This document shows, in pieces, positions 1 to 8,258 of a stretch of DNA of 64,000 nucleotides (position 1 is its first letter; each line of letters starts with the position of its first letter). This DNA comes from Treponema sp. OMZ 787 (GTDB taxonomy: Bacteria; Spirochaetota; Spirochaetia; Treponematales; Treponemataceae). The position numbers and the translations under genes were made by a program. The notes below the pieces were generated by a model. That model had not been told where the DNA came from and did no database searches. It saw only the letters and a list, made by a program, of their open reading frames with translations. The stretch is taken from positions 1,488,001 through 1,552,000 of the forward strand of contig NZ_CP051198.1 in assembly GCF_024181225.1 (NCBI RefSeq), read 5' to 3'.

Positions 1-1526
1 ACTATAGCTTAAATTATGAGTATGACCCTGCCTATGCACACCGCCTAATAAGAGCAGGTAACCGTTATTACCGCTATGACGCCAACGGCAACATCACAGC
101 CGAAAAAGACGGCCCCTTTACAGATGAAGAAGAGTTTGTATTTACATACTCCTATTTTGAAGAACAAGACGTTTATGGTGCAGATTACAGCTTCGGGCTT
201 GACGCACCTAAAGAAACCGAGCAAACAAACCCTCAAGACCTATTTGCCTACAGGCGTAATTACACATGGAACGAGCGCAACCTCTTAACCAAATCAAGCG
301 ACAGAAACTACACAGTACACTACCGCTACGGTGAAGACGGACAGAGAGCTCTTAAATACACAGACGAGGGAAGAAGTGAAACGCTTTACTTCAACAATTT
401 TTTTACGATACACATACCCACACAAGACCAGAACAACCCTCAAGGACTACGTGTACACAAACATATCTTCATAGGTAACTCACGGCTTGTAACCGCTATG
501 ACCCACACAGATAACCAAGGCGACAACGACGAACAAAAGGCAAAACGTTACTACTACCACAGCGATCACCTTGGCAGCGCACAATTTGTAACAGATTGGA
601 AAGGCAGACAGTACGAGCATATAGAATACACGCCTTACGGCGAACTCTGGATAGAGGAGACAGCTCCCGGAATTGATAAACTTCCTTTTAGGTTTACAGG
701 TAAGGAACTTGACGAAGAGACAGGTCTTTACTATTATGGAGCGCGTTACCTTGATCCGAAATACAGTAGGTGACTGTCAGGCGACCCTGCACTTAATGAT
801 TACATACCAAAAGCTCCGATAGATGATGAAGCTAAAAAGCATAATGAGAATTTACCCGGAATGGGAGGGGTGTTTAATACCGTCAATCTGCATGTGTACC
901 ATTATGCGGGCAATAATCCGGTGAAATATATTGATCCGGATGGAAAAGTTTTAAGTGCTGCACTTATTTATGTTGGTAAAGCCTTGATTCAAGGTGGGAT
1001 TAGTGCTACCGTGAATTATGGCTATCAGGTTGCTAATAATTTTTATGATGGGAAAAGAGGCGCTGCTGCCTTTACTGATGTAAATATTGGTGAAGTTGCT
1101 GCATCAGGGTTTTTAGGTTTTGTAAACGGATTAACCATGCCTGGTATTGCAAATACGGCAACTAAATTAGCTCCTAACCTTGCAAAGCGAGGATTTCAAG
1201 CTTTAGGTAGTGCATTCGTAAATTCTGTAGCAAGTGTACCTGCTACTGCTATATCGAATGGAGTTAACAATATGATCAATGATACCGATGTTCCTTTATT
1301 GGAAGGACTTGGTGAGAATATTCAAACAAATGGAGCTGCAGGTGCTATATCTGGATTTATACAAACTCCATTAAAATTTACAGAGAAACAAATAAAACAA
1401 ATGATAACTGTTCCTGATGGATATTTATATAAACACTCAGCGGGGCGTGAATTAATAAAAGATTTCATAAATACTGCTAGAGATGAGATTATTGCTGGAG
1501 AAATTCAACATTTAATGAAGGAATGA
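1..1526 (+). pseudogene. 3' end of main rhs (YD-repeat) gene with its toxin tip, interrupted by TGA
   Basis: The frame beginning at base 3 is open from the window edge to 770, hits TGA at 771-773, and is open again to 1526. Rhs-type YD repeats (for example YYRYDANGN and NYTVHYRYGEDGQ) lead into the conserved C-terminal core LPFRFTGKELDEETGLYYYG and then to DPDG at 933-944, where Rhs proteins switch to a variable toxin. The stop replaces the Trp of SRWLSGD, which is TGG in every other copy in the window, so a single G-to-A change explains it. The 5' end is outside the window. Rhs cores form a shell that encapsulates the C-terminal toxin; this copy as written would lose it. Unsure: sequencing error or read-through. 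Confidence 0.85.
861..1526 (+). CDS. Severed C-terminal Rhs toxin tip (family not recognised)
   Basis: Same frame as the rhs core, downstream of its TGA. The ATG at 861 is the first in-frame start after the stop, but it lies inside the conserved core (NLPGMGGVFN) and has no good ribosome binding site, so independent translation is doubtful. Residues 1-28 are rhs core; after DPDG comes about 190 residues of variable domain. It is rich in Gly and Ala with two or three hydrophobic stretches, then a polar C-terminus ending in a Glu/His-containing helix. I do not recognise the domain. The following small membrane gene at 1537 suggests a membrane-active or translocated toxin, but that is inference. 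Confidence 0.55.
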   Translation: MGGVFNTVNLHVYHYAGNNPVKYIDPDGKVLSAALIYVGKALIQGGISATVNYGYQVANNFYDGKRGAAAFTDVNIGEVAASGFLGFVNGLTMPGIANTATKLAPNLAKRGFQALGSAFVNSVASVPATAISNGVNNMINDTDVPLLEGLGENIQTNGAAGAISGFIQTPLKFTEKQIKQMITVPDGYLYKHSAGRELIKDFINTARDEIIAGEIQHLMKE

Positions 1527-1536
1527 TTGAAACATA

Positions 1537-1821
1537 ATGAGAAAAAGACTTGATGATATTATTTTTGAATTTCATGATAAAATAAATTTGATAGTGGTTC
1601 TTGCATATCTTATATTTTTTGCTTTATTTTTGTATGAAAAGAATATAATGAGATTTTTTATTGGTTGTATTATAAAGATGTTAAAAATTGAGATGCCTTT
1701 AAAATCAAAAGCTACATTTGCGGTATGCTGTTTTGCTGTTTTACTGCTTATTCTTTTAGAGATATTAGTCGCTATTATAGCATTGTGTAGATATTTTATT
1801 AAAAATAGAGGGGGGGAATAA
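1537..1821 (+). CDS. Small two-TM protein, candidate immunity for the first Rhs tip
   Basis: Begins 10 bases after the toxin-tip stop. It encodes 94 residues with two hydrophobic segments (about residues 17-45 and 58-86) and a short basic tail, so it is predicted to sit in the inner membrane. No family recognised. Position directly behind a polymorphic toxin domain is the classical place of the cognate immunity gene, and a membrane location would fit protection against a membrane-acting toxin. The AT-rich composition differs from the rhs core just upstream, as expected for cassette DNA. Confidence 0.6.
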   Translation: MRKRLDDIIFEFHDKINLIVVLAYLIFFALFLYEKNIMRFFIGCIIKMLKIEMPLKSKATFAVCCFAVLLLILLEILVAIIALCRYFIKNRGGE

Positions 1822-1886
1822 TACTGGGAATAGATTAAAGATATGTTATTGTTGTAATTAATTATATTTTTGAAGATGAGGATTAA

Positions 1887-2278
1887 ATGCATTTAAAAGA
1901 TATTTTATTTATTACTAAACAATTTTTTTGGGTTGGTAAAAAAAGATATGATATTATACAGAAAAACTGTGAGGCATTAAAAGAAAGACATGGCGAATGT
2001 TATGCATATCATTATACTATGTTTCTTGTGGAATACTATAAAAAAATTATGAAAAGGCATATAATTCTTTTTATTGGCAGGTAAAAAATAATAGGGCAAA
2101 AAGAAAACTTATAGATTGGGGAATTGTACAGTTTGTAATGACCGAAGTTGCTCATTCTAAGCAATATGATATTGCAAGAAAAAGAGCTTACGATTTATTA
2201 AATTCAGAAAAATTGAATAAATTACAAATAAGTAAGTTGCAAGGTGTTTTGACATATTTAGATAGAATCAATAAATGA
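1887..2278 (+). pseudogene. Frameshifted small gene, possible second immunity gene
   Basis: The frame from ATG 1887 starts MHLKDILFITKQ and stops at 2084. Restoring one A in the seven-A run at 2040-2046 instead gives a continuous protein of about 130 residues that ends at 2278. The repaired region reads YYKKNYEKAYNSFYWQV, continuing the polar, helical, tetratricopeptide-like character of both halves. So this is a -1 frameshift in a homopolymer: decay, phase variation, or a sequencing error. The product is unrecognised. It lies behind the first toxin/immunity pair and could be an immunity gene left from an earlier tip. Confidence 0.6.
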
Positions 2279-2454
2279 TTTCCTCATTATAGTATAAATA
2301 TTTAAGATACTAAAGGAGAAGACTGAATTTAATGAATATAATGGATTCTTGTTTGTTATCCTATAAGATAAAATATGTAAATGGTCGAAATATGATATTG
2401 TAGGAGAAAATTGAAAACTACTTGATAAAACTTTTAAGGTAAATAGAAAAAATA

Positions 2455-2895
2455 ATGAAAACAAAATTTTGCATTTATTCACAAACCAACTATCTCATTT
2501 TTCGGACAGCGATTGAAGCAAAAATCCTTTTTGCGGTGTATTTAATCAAATGCGGTTTTTGGAGCGACAGCGTAAAAACACCACCTGAAAAAGCCCATGC
2601 AGCAAAAAGATTGGAGCGAAAAGCGCGATGCCGGTATTTGTGTACCTTTGCATAGTATTGATAGTACACAAATACCGGCAGTCCGCCAAAAGAAAGGTAT
2701 TACTAAATAAAATCATATTACCGGAGGTTTTTCCTCTTACGGCAAGGATTGACGGAAGCGGAAAAACACTGCCTTTTGAAAATAGACATGTTGGATGCAA
2801 GGAGAGAGAAAAAATTAACCGCAGGCGTACTTTATGTACGTTGAGGATTAATTTTTTTGAAGCGACGCCGCAGACGACGTGTATATTTTCAAAAG
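2455..2895 (+). repeat. Pre-tip element 1 (leader + two nested palindromic modules)
   Basis: Leader copy at 2455-2517 (MKTKFCIYSQ...). Module 1 runs from CGGAC (2503) to GTCCG (2685) and contains a palindrome at 2518-2534 and a 17-bp inverted repeat with arms 2629-2645 and 2664-2680. Module 2 is 123 bp, bounded by perfect 12-bp inverted repeats at 2773-2784 and 2884-2895, with an inner AT-rich inverted repeat. Its right edge abuts rhs-homologous DNA. The leader is not in frame with the tip here. Confidence 0.8.
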
Positions 2896-4163
2896 AATAC
2901 TACCGCTATGATGCAAACGGAAATATCACAGCCGACGACAGAAACTACACAGTCCACTACCGCTACGGAGAAGACGGACAGATGGCTCTTAAATACACAG
3001 ATGAGGGAAGAAGCGAAACCTTATACTTTAACAACTTCTTTACGATACATATCCCAACTCAAGACCAAAACAACCCTCAAGGACTACGTGTACACAAACA
3101 CATATTTGTAGGAAACTCACGGCTTGTAACTGCAATGACCCATACAGACAACCAAGGCGATAACGATGAACAAAAAGCAAAGCGTTACTATTACCATTCA
3201 GACCATTTAGGAAGTGCGCAATTTGTAACAGATTGGCGAGGTAAACAATATGAACACATAGAATACACACCTTACGGAGAGTTATGGGTAGAGGAAGTTG
3301 CTGCAGGATTGGACAAACTGCCGTTTAGGTTTACCGGTAAAGAGCTTGACGAGGAAACGGGACTTTACTACTATGGAGCAAGGTACTTAGATCCGAAGTA
3401 TAGTAGGTGGTTGAGCGGGGATCCGGCGTTAGGTGAGTATATACCAAAGGCTCCGATAGACGACGAGGCGAAGAAACACAATGAAAATTTACCTGGTATG
3501 GGCGGCATATACAACACGGTAAACTTACATGTGTATCATTATGCCGACAATAATCCGGTGAAGTATATTGATCCGGATGGGAGAAAAAGTAGATCTATAT
3601 CATCAAATGAGTTATCTTATATTGAAGAAATTCTTGGTACTATAGGTAAAAATATAAATAATAATGTTACTATTAAATCATCACCTATAAATGGCAGCGC
3701 ATCACTTGCTTGGAAAACAATTTATTTAGATAAAGAGATTTTTAATAATCCTTTGGCGAGTGACCATGGAAAAAAAACTCTAATACATGAGGCATTTCAT
3801 CAAGTGCAATATTTTTTTGACAGTGCAGGTGCTGGTATTATTCCTCTTCCAAAATTATTTCCATCAGCATGGGATCGGTTGGTTATAAATGAAAGAATTT
3901 ACTCTCTATTTTCAGATGTTTATAAATCAGGTGATTATGAATTAACAGACATATCTAAATATAATAAATTATCTGACATACCATATTTAGAAGGGCAAGC
4001 TCAACTGGTTGGTATTTATGCCGCTCTTTATACAAAATTCAGGCGAGGCGATAAGATGTCTGATAAAGATCGTGCAGCTTTAAAAGATATGAATCGTATA
4101 CTAATAAATTCAGGAATAACGTCGGAGGCTATAAAATGGGTTTCAGAAAATTTACAAGATTAA
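2628..4163 (+). CDS. Displaced Rhs tip with zincin metallopeptidase toxin domain
   Basis: The first about 90 residues are translated palindromic linker and probably not meaningful; the start is uncertain. Rhs core begins at YYRYDANGN (near 2900) and runs to DPDG (3570-3581). Compared with the main copy it lacks about 190 bp between NITA and DRNYTVHY. The toxin domain carries HEAFH at residues 387-391 (3786-3800), fitting the HExxH zinc motif, with Glu455 in YLEGQAQ as a possible third ligand, so a zinc endopeptidase is likely. There is no signal peptide: such tips are thought to be used after recombination into the full rhs gene. The lipoprotein gene at 4136 overlaps its 3' end by 28 bases. 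Confidence 0.8.
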   Translation: MPVFVYLCIVLIVHKYRQSAKRKVLLNKIILPEVFPLTARIDGSGKTLPFENRHVGCKEREKINRRRTLCTLRINFFEATPQTTCIFSKEYYRYDANGNITADDRNYTVHYRYGEDGQMALKYTDEGRSETLYFNNFFTIHIPTQDQNNPQGLRVHKHIFVGNSRLVTAMTHTDNQGDNDEQKAKRYYYHSDHLGSAQFVTDWRGKQYEHIEYTPYGELWVEEVAAGLDKLPFRFTGKELDEETGLYYYGARYLDPKYSRWLSGDPALGEYIPKAPIDDEAKKHNENLPGMGGIYNTVNLHVYHYADNNPVKYIDPDGRKSRSISSNELSYIEEILGTIGKNINNNVTIKSSPINGSASLAWKTIYLDKEIFNNPLASDHGKKTLIHEAFHQVQYFFDSAGAGIIPLPKLFPSAWDRLVINERIYSLFSDVYKSGDYELTDISKYNKLSDIPYLEGQAQLVGIYAALYTKFRRGDKMSDKDRAALKDMNRILINSGITSEAIKWVSENLQD

Positions 4164-4561
4164 TATTAATCATTTCTTTTTGTATACATTTATCTGCATG
4201 TATATTGCCTAAACCACCATTAATAAATTTTATTTCAATGGATGGTAATGATATTATCATTGAATATAATGCAAAAAAAATAGGACATAAAATAACTAAG
4301 TTATGGACAGAGCCAATAAGTGATATGGAGCGAGTGGAAATACCATTTGAGATTTTAAAATATATTATAAGTCCGAATAATAAAAATAAAATACTAATAA
4401 ATGTGTCTAAGTTTTCTGATGATGATATTTATCAAGGTTCATTTAATATTTTTATAGGATTTCAAAATCGTAGATTTGATAGAATTACGGTGTTTGTTAA
4501 AATAAACAAAAAAGATTGTACAATTACAGTTTTAGATGAATATAGTTTTTGGTTTCTATAA
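4136..4561 (+). CDS. Lipoprotein, candidate immunity to the zincin Rhs tip
   Basis: 141 residues with a hydrophobic signal sequence and the lipobox LSAC (Cys22), so it should be exported and lipidated. A good ribosome binding site (GGAGG) precedes ATG 4136, which lies inside the end of the toxin gene in another frame; this tight overlap indicates translational coupling of toxin and immunity. The mature part is beta-rich and of unknown family. A periplasmic or outer-membrane lipoprotein would block a peptidase that acts or passes outside the cytoplasm. Confidence 0.7.
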   Translation: MGFRKFTRLILIISFCIHLSACILPKPPLINFISMDGNDIIIEYNAKKIGHKITKLWTEPISDMERVEIPFEILKYIISPNNKNKILINVSKFSDDDIYQGSFNIFIGFQNRRFDRITVFVKINKKDCTITVLDEYSFWFL

Positions 4562-4580
4562 ATATATGATAAAGGCTAAA

Positions 4581-5993
4581 ATGAAAACTTATAATGTATT
4601 ATCTACTGTTTATATATTTTCTCAAGTTATAAAGTTGTACTATTATGTTTTACTTTTATGGATGGTTAAAAATCAAACTAAAGCTTCGGGATTCTTAAGG
4701 GCAGAGCCCTTAGGCAGCAATTTTGAAGATAGGAGGGGTTATAGGGGAGGGAAGTACATCCGGCGAAGCTTCAAGGTTAATCTTTTATCTGACAAAAGTG
4801 TCTTCCCTCTCCTAATAGACTTTAATAACTTTTACTCCGTACACCAAGTTGCCCACGAACCCAACCACGAGCACGGACTCAGAGTAAGCAAACACATCTT
4901 TGTAGGCAACTCAAGATTAGTAACCGCCATGACCCACACCGATAACCAAGGAGATAACGAGGAGCAAAAAGTTAAAAGATATTATTACCACAGTGACCAT
5001 TTGGGAAGTGCGCAATTTGTAACCGACTGGAAAGGTAGGCAGTATGAGCATATAGAGTACACACCTTACGGGGAACTCTGGATAGAGGAGACAGCTCCCG
5101 GAATTGATAAACTTCCTTTTAGGTTTACAGGTAAGGAACTTGACGAGGAGACGGGACTTTACTACTATGGAGCTAGGTACTTGGATCCGAAGTATAGTAG
5201 ATGGCTGTCAGGAGACCCTGCATTAAACGACTACATACCCAAAGCGCCGATAGATGATGAAGCTAAAAAGCATAACGAGAATCTACCGGGTATGGGTGGT
5301 GTGTTTAATGTTGTAAACTTGCATGTGTACCATTATGCGGGCAATAATCCAGTGAAATATACGGATCCGGATGGGGAATCTGTTGTAGTAGTTACTGCTG
5401 TTGTGGTTTGGGGTGTAAATGCTTTATTATTAACAATAGGTATTATTGATGCTGCAGGACCTTCGAAGGCTGAGCATTTAGCAAGAAATGACAATCAAGC
5501 AGGATTAGCACCTTCAGATAGAGATACTATGGATAAGTTGGTAAAGCTAGGACTCTTTTCAGACTGGGGGAATACAGGTACTCATAACTTGTCTGGGGAT
5601 GATACAGTAATGAACAGACTAGGAGGACTTGTGTTAGGTGCGCGAGGCTCCAATAAGGATTATAGAGGTGCTACAGGAACGGTATTTGAAGGATGCCAAT
5701 TTGTTTATGATTCTAATGGTAAATTAGTTACTGATTCACTGAATCAAGGGACTTTTGATACAGCATCTCCAAGCGGTGTTTCGGGAGTCATCAAACATTC
5801 TGTAAAAGATGTTTCTCCATGGCTCAAGTGGGGAAATGGAACGGCAAATAACCAAGTAATGTCTGCTGAATTGGAAAACTCAATAAAAAATATTTATAAT
5901 GACTTTGATGGGGGAAAGATTTCAAAAGATCAAGCAAAAAATGAAATTGAAAACCTTGTAAAAAACTATATAAAACACAATAACTTGGAATAG
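4581..5993 (+). CDS. Displaced Rhs tip with unrecognised toxin domain
   Basis: The frame is open from 4536; I prefer ATG 4581 (AAAGG upstream; the protein starts MKTYN, like the recurrent MKTK leader). About 90 residues of linker follow. Rhs homology begins at HEHGLRVSKHIFVGNSRLV (about 4865) and ends at DPDG (5364-5375). The toxin starts with a hydrophobic helix (VVVVTAVVVWGVNALLLTIG) and continues with a Gly-rich, polar domain containing GCQFVYDSNGKLVTD and SPWLKWGNG. It ends in a Lys/Asn-rich helical tail. I do not recognise the activity. The cognate immunity candidate starts at 6004. Confidence 0.7.
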   Translation: MKTYNVLSTVYIFSQVIKLYYYVLLLWMVKNQTKASGFLRAEPLGSNFEDRRGYRGGKYIRRSFKVNLLSDKSVFPLLIDFNNFYSVHQVAHEPNHEHGLRVSKHIFVGNSRLVTAMTHTDNQGDNEEQKVKRYYYHSDHLGSAQFVTDWKGRQYEHIEYTPYGELWIEETAPGIDKLPFRFTGKELDEETGLYYYGARYLDPKYSRWLSGDPALNDYIPKAPIDDEAKKHNENLPGMGGVFNVVNLHVYHYAGNNPVKYTDPDGESVVVVTAVVVWGVNALLLTIGIIDAAGPSKAEHLARNDNQAGLAPSDRDTMDKLVKLGLFSDWGNTGTHNLSGDDTVMNRLGGLVLGARGSNKDYRGATGTVFEGCQFVYDSNGKLVTDSLNQGTFDTASPSGVSGVIKHSVKDVSPWLKWGNGTANNQVMSAELENSIKNIYNDFDGGKISKDQAKNEIENLVKNYIKHNNLE

Positions 5994-6003
5994 GAGATTA
6001 GAT

Positions 6004-6573
6004 ATGTTTAAACTATTAACTTCGATTGTATTGATTGGTGCAAAGATGATCTTTTTTGATTATGTAGTGGATAATCCTAAATATGAATTTGCTGATAAGG
6101 ATACCGGAACTTCTGTAAATATGCAATTTATACCTACGTCATATAACTCTCTCTTTCGTATAGTTATGAAATCACCGTATGACCTATGGATACATTTTGA
6201 GATGCGTCATCGTTTATCTGGACGAAAAGTAGAGTATGTCAGAATAAAGGAACTGGAAATTATTTCATATGGGGGTGAGAAAAAATCTCTTCTACCATTT
6301 ATAATTGCATTTATTAGATACTTGGAAAAGGGTGACCCTGAAATTTATAATCCGCCCAACATTCCAAATCTCCTCCATGAAAAAATAAGTATTTTTCAAG
6401 ACGGACTTAGTTTTAGGTTTTCAAAGATTCCTCTTGATGAGAAAATTGATAAAAAGATTCAAATACATATAAACATGGATATAATATACAAAGATGGAAC
6501 GGAAAAAAATTATAATCATTATATTCCATTTAAACAAGAAATGCACTATAAGCGATGGATTCCGACGGTATAG
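6004..6573 (+). CDS. Candidate immunity protein for the second displaced tip
   Basis: 189 residues, ATG 6004 with AGGAG upstream, 10 bases after the tip stop. The first about 20 residues are hydrophobic (MFKLLTSIVLIGAKMIFFDY), perhaps a weak anchor, and the rest is a beta-rich polar domain with no motif I can name. Function is assigned only from its position between the toxin tip and the next pre-tip element. Confidence 0.6.
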   Translation: MFKLLTSIVLIGAKMIFFDYVVDNPKYEFADKDTGTSVNMQFIPTSYNSLFRIVMKSPYDLWIHFEMRHRLSGRKVEYVRIKELEIISYGGEKKSLLPFIIAFIRYLEKGDPEIYNPPNIPNLLHEKISIFQDGLSFRFSKIPLDEKIDKKIQIHINMDIIYKDGTEKNYNHYIPFKQEMHYKRWIPTV

Positions 6574-6635
6574 TTGTATTCATTATATTTGTAACTTTTT
6601 AATGAGCGATTTAGCGGATAATATATTTTTAATTT

Positions 6636-7026
6636 ATGAAAAATAGTCATTTATTTAAACAGTCTAATTATCTCTTTCGGACAGCGATTGAAAGGGAGCA
6701 AAAGCAATTTATAAAAATTGCTTTTGCTGTACATCTTTCTGCAGTAATTTCTGCGGAAAGATACCGAAGCGATAGCGGAGCCCTGAAAAGCGCGGTGCTC
6801 AATTTTGTTTTCTTCGTAATGTTAAAAAACAAAATTGAGCAGTCCGCCGCTAAAAGGTACTTAAATAAAAAACTATCGCTATCTAAAATTCCCACTTACA
6901 GGACTTTTGAAAATAGGCGGAGCAGATACAAGGAGTTAGGCAAAAAAGTACCGCAGGCGTATCGGGTATACGTCGAGGACACTTTTTTGCCGTGCGACGC
7001 AGGAGATGCCCGCATATTTTCAAAAG
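6636..7026 (+). repeat. Pre-tip element 2 (leader + nested palindromes), in frame with the tip
   Basis: Diverged leader 6636-6692. Module 1 from CGGAC (6678) to GTCCG (6846) holds three inverted repeats: 14-bp arms in 6697-6728, 12-bp arms in 6733-6762 (one mismatch), and 16-bp arms in 6796-6841. Module 2, 6904-7026, is 123 bp with perfect 12-bp terminal inverted repeats and an inner repeat built on GGCAAAAAAGT. The right end abuts the rhs tip. Confidence 0.8.
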
Positions 7027-7763
7027 AGGAGGCGGGGCTGTACTATTATGGAGCAAGGTACTTAGACCCTAAATACAGTAGATGGTTGAGCGGGGATCCT
7101 GCGCTTAATGAGTATATACCCAAAGCACCCATTGATGATGAGGCTAAAAAGCATAATGAAAACCTACCCGGAATGGGCGGGGTGTTTAATGTTGTAAACC
7201 TTCATGTGTATCATCATGCGGGAAATAATCCGGTTAAGTATACCGATCCGGATGGACGGGATATTCATATACTTACTTTAGGAGGTGTTGGCGCTAAGCT
7301 TATTATTGGTGGTTCATTCAATATTGGAATAGCATGGGATGATAATGGTAATTCCGCTCTTGTTATGACAGGAGGTTTTGGTGTGGGTATTGAAGCACAA
7401 CTTCATAGTTTTATAACTCCATCTTATTCAGTTACTAAGGGTAAAAACATAGATGATCTCCCAGGTCTAGGTTCAACTAGAATTTCTTTTAGTGCAAGTT
7501 TGACGGGAACTGAGGCTAATGTAGGTATAGGTATTGGTATAAATTTTGATATGGAATCAAACGAAATTTCTGGTTTTAATGCAGGGATAATTGGCGGAGG
7601 GGTCAATTTTATAGGTTTTGCAAGATTCAAAATTATTAATCACGGAGAAAAAAGCCGTAGCGCAGAACAACTAAAAGAAGTCATTGATACTATTAAAAAT
7701 CTGGATACAATCCCTGATAATATCAAACAAGAAATGTTAAAAACGATTAAGGAGATGATGTAA
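6636..7763 (+). CDS. Displaced Rhs tip with glycine-rich, possibly pore-forming toxin
   Basis: A single frame of 375 residues runs from the leader ATG 6636 through both palindromic modules into the rhs tip, so leader and tip are fused in frame here. The rhs part is short: from EEAGLYYYGARYLDPKYSRW (about 7027) to DPDG (7245-7256). The toxin region is very rich in Gly, Ile and Val in alternating patterns (for example GIGIGINFDM), followed by an amphipathic Lys/Asp-rich C-terminal helix. Together with a 4-TM membrane neighbour this suggests a membrane-inserting beta-structured toxin. That is inference; no family is recognised. Confidence 0.65.
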   Translation: MKNSHLFKQSNYLFRTAIEREQKQFIKIAFAVHLSAVISAERYRSDSGALKSAVLNFVFFVMLKNKIEQSAAKRYLNKKLSLSKIPTYRTFENRRSRYKELGKKVPQAYRVYVEDTFLPCDAGDARIFSKEEAGLYYYGARYLDPKYSRWLSGDPALNEYIPKAPIDDEAKKHNENLPGMGGVFNVVNLHVYHHAGNNPVKYTDPDGRDIHILTLGGVGAKLIIGGSFNIGIAWDDNGNSALVMTGGFGVGIEAQLHSFITPSYSVTKGKNIDDLPGLGSTRISFSASLTGTEANVGIGIGINFDMESNEISGFNAGIIGGGVNFIGFARFKIINHGEKSRSAEQLKEVIDTIKNLDTIPDNIKQEMLKTIKEMM

Positions 7764-8128
7764 TGACTAACTCAAAAAAATATATTTATGTGATGCTTAT
7801 TTATTTATCAATTACTTATATTTATTTAAGTATTTATGGAATAATCAATAAAGGCGATACACTATTTATGTTATGCATATATTCATGCATGCTGTTGATA
7901 CATTTTGGGATGCTTAGTTGCATTAAAAAGACTATATTTAATTATATAAAAAATACTCTGGAACTTCAAATTTTTATGCTTGTTTTAGGATGTATATATT
8001 TAATTGTATATTTATTTATTATGTTTAATACCACTGGCTTTAATAGAGATATGTGGAGCTTTGCCGGTTTAGGAATAGTTTCAGCTACTTTTTGCACATT
8101 TTTTTGTTTGCGGATAATAGAGAAGTGA
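7763..8128 (+). CDS. Four-TM protein, candidate immunity for the glycine-rich tip
   Basis: 121 residues; its ATG shares one base with the toxin stop (TAATG), so the two genes are translationally coupled. Four hydrophobic segments (about residues 8-28, 34-52, 66-88 and 93-116) make it a compact inner-membrane protein. Small multi-TM proteins are the usual immunity type against pore-forming colicin-like toxins, which is the main argument for the partner's activity. No family recognised. Confidence 0.65.
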   Translation: MTNSKKYIYVMLIYLSITYIYLSIYGIINKGDTLFMLCIYSCMLLIHFGMLSCIKKTIFNYIKNTLELQIFMLVLGCIYLIVYLFIMFNTTGFNRDMWSFAGLGIVSATFCTFFCLRIIEK

Positions 8129-8147
8129 TGAGTTGTTGATAAAATAA

Positions 8148-8258
8148 AGAACTTTTTCAGAAAAAGAAGGAAAAGAATTGCCCGATGAAGGATTCTTAAA
8201 GACGAAACAAACAAATGCAAATAACTGGGAGTATTTTTATGAAAGTTTGGTTGAATAA
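8148..8258 (+). pseudogene. Remnant of a lost toxin C-terminus
   Basis: A short open stretch with no start codon reads SEKEGKELPDEGF and ends NNWEYFYESLVE before TAA at 8256-8258. It overlaps the start of the lipoprotein gene at 8239 in another frame. The layout copies the overlapped toxin/lipoprotein pair at 4136-4163, so this is probably the last about 35 codons of a toxin whose body has been deleted. There is no rhs core in front of it. Small size makes this tentative. Confidence 0.45.

Noticed and set aside
771-773. TGA of the rhs gene as a second selenocysteine codon
   Set aside because: All other tips have Trp there, no SECIS-like hairpin follows, and no catalytic role is known for that position.
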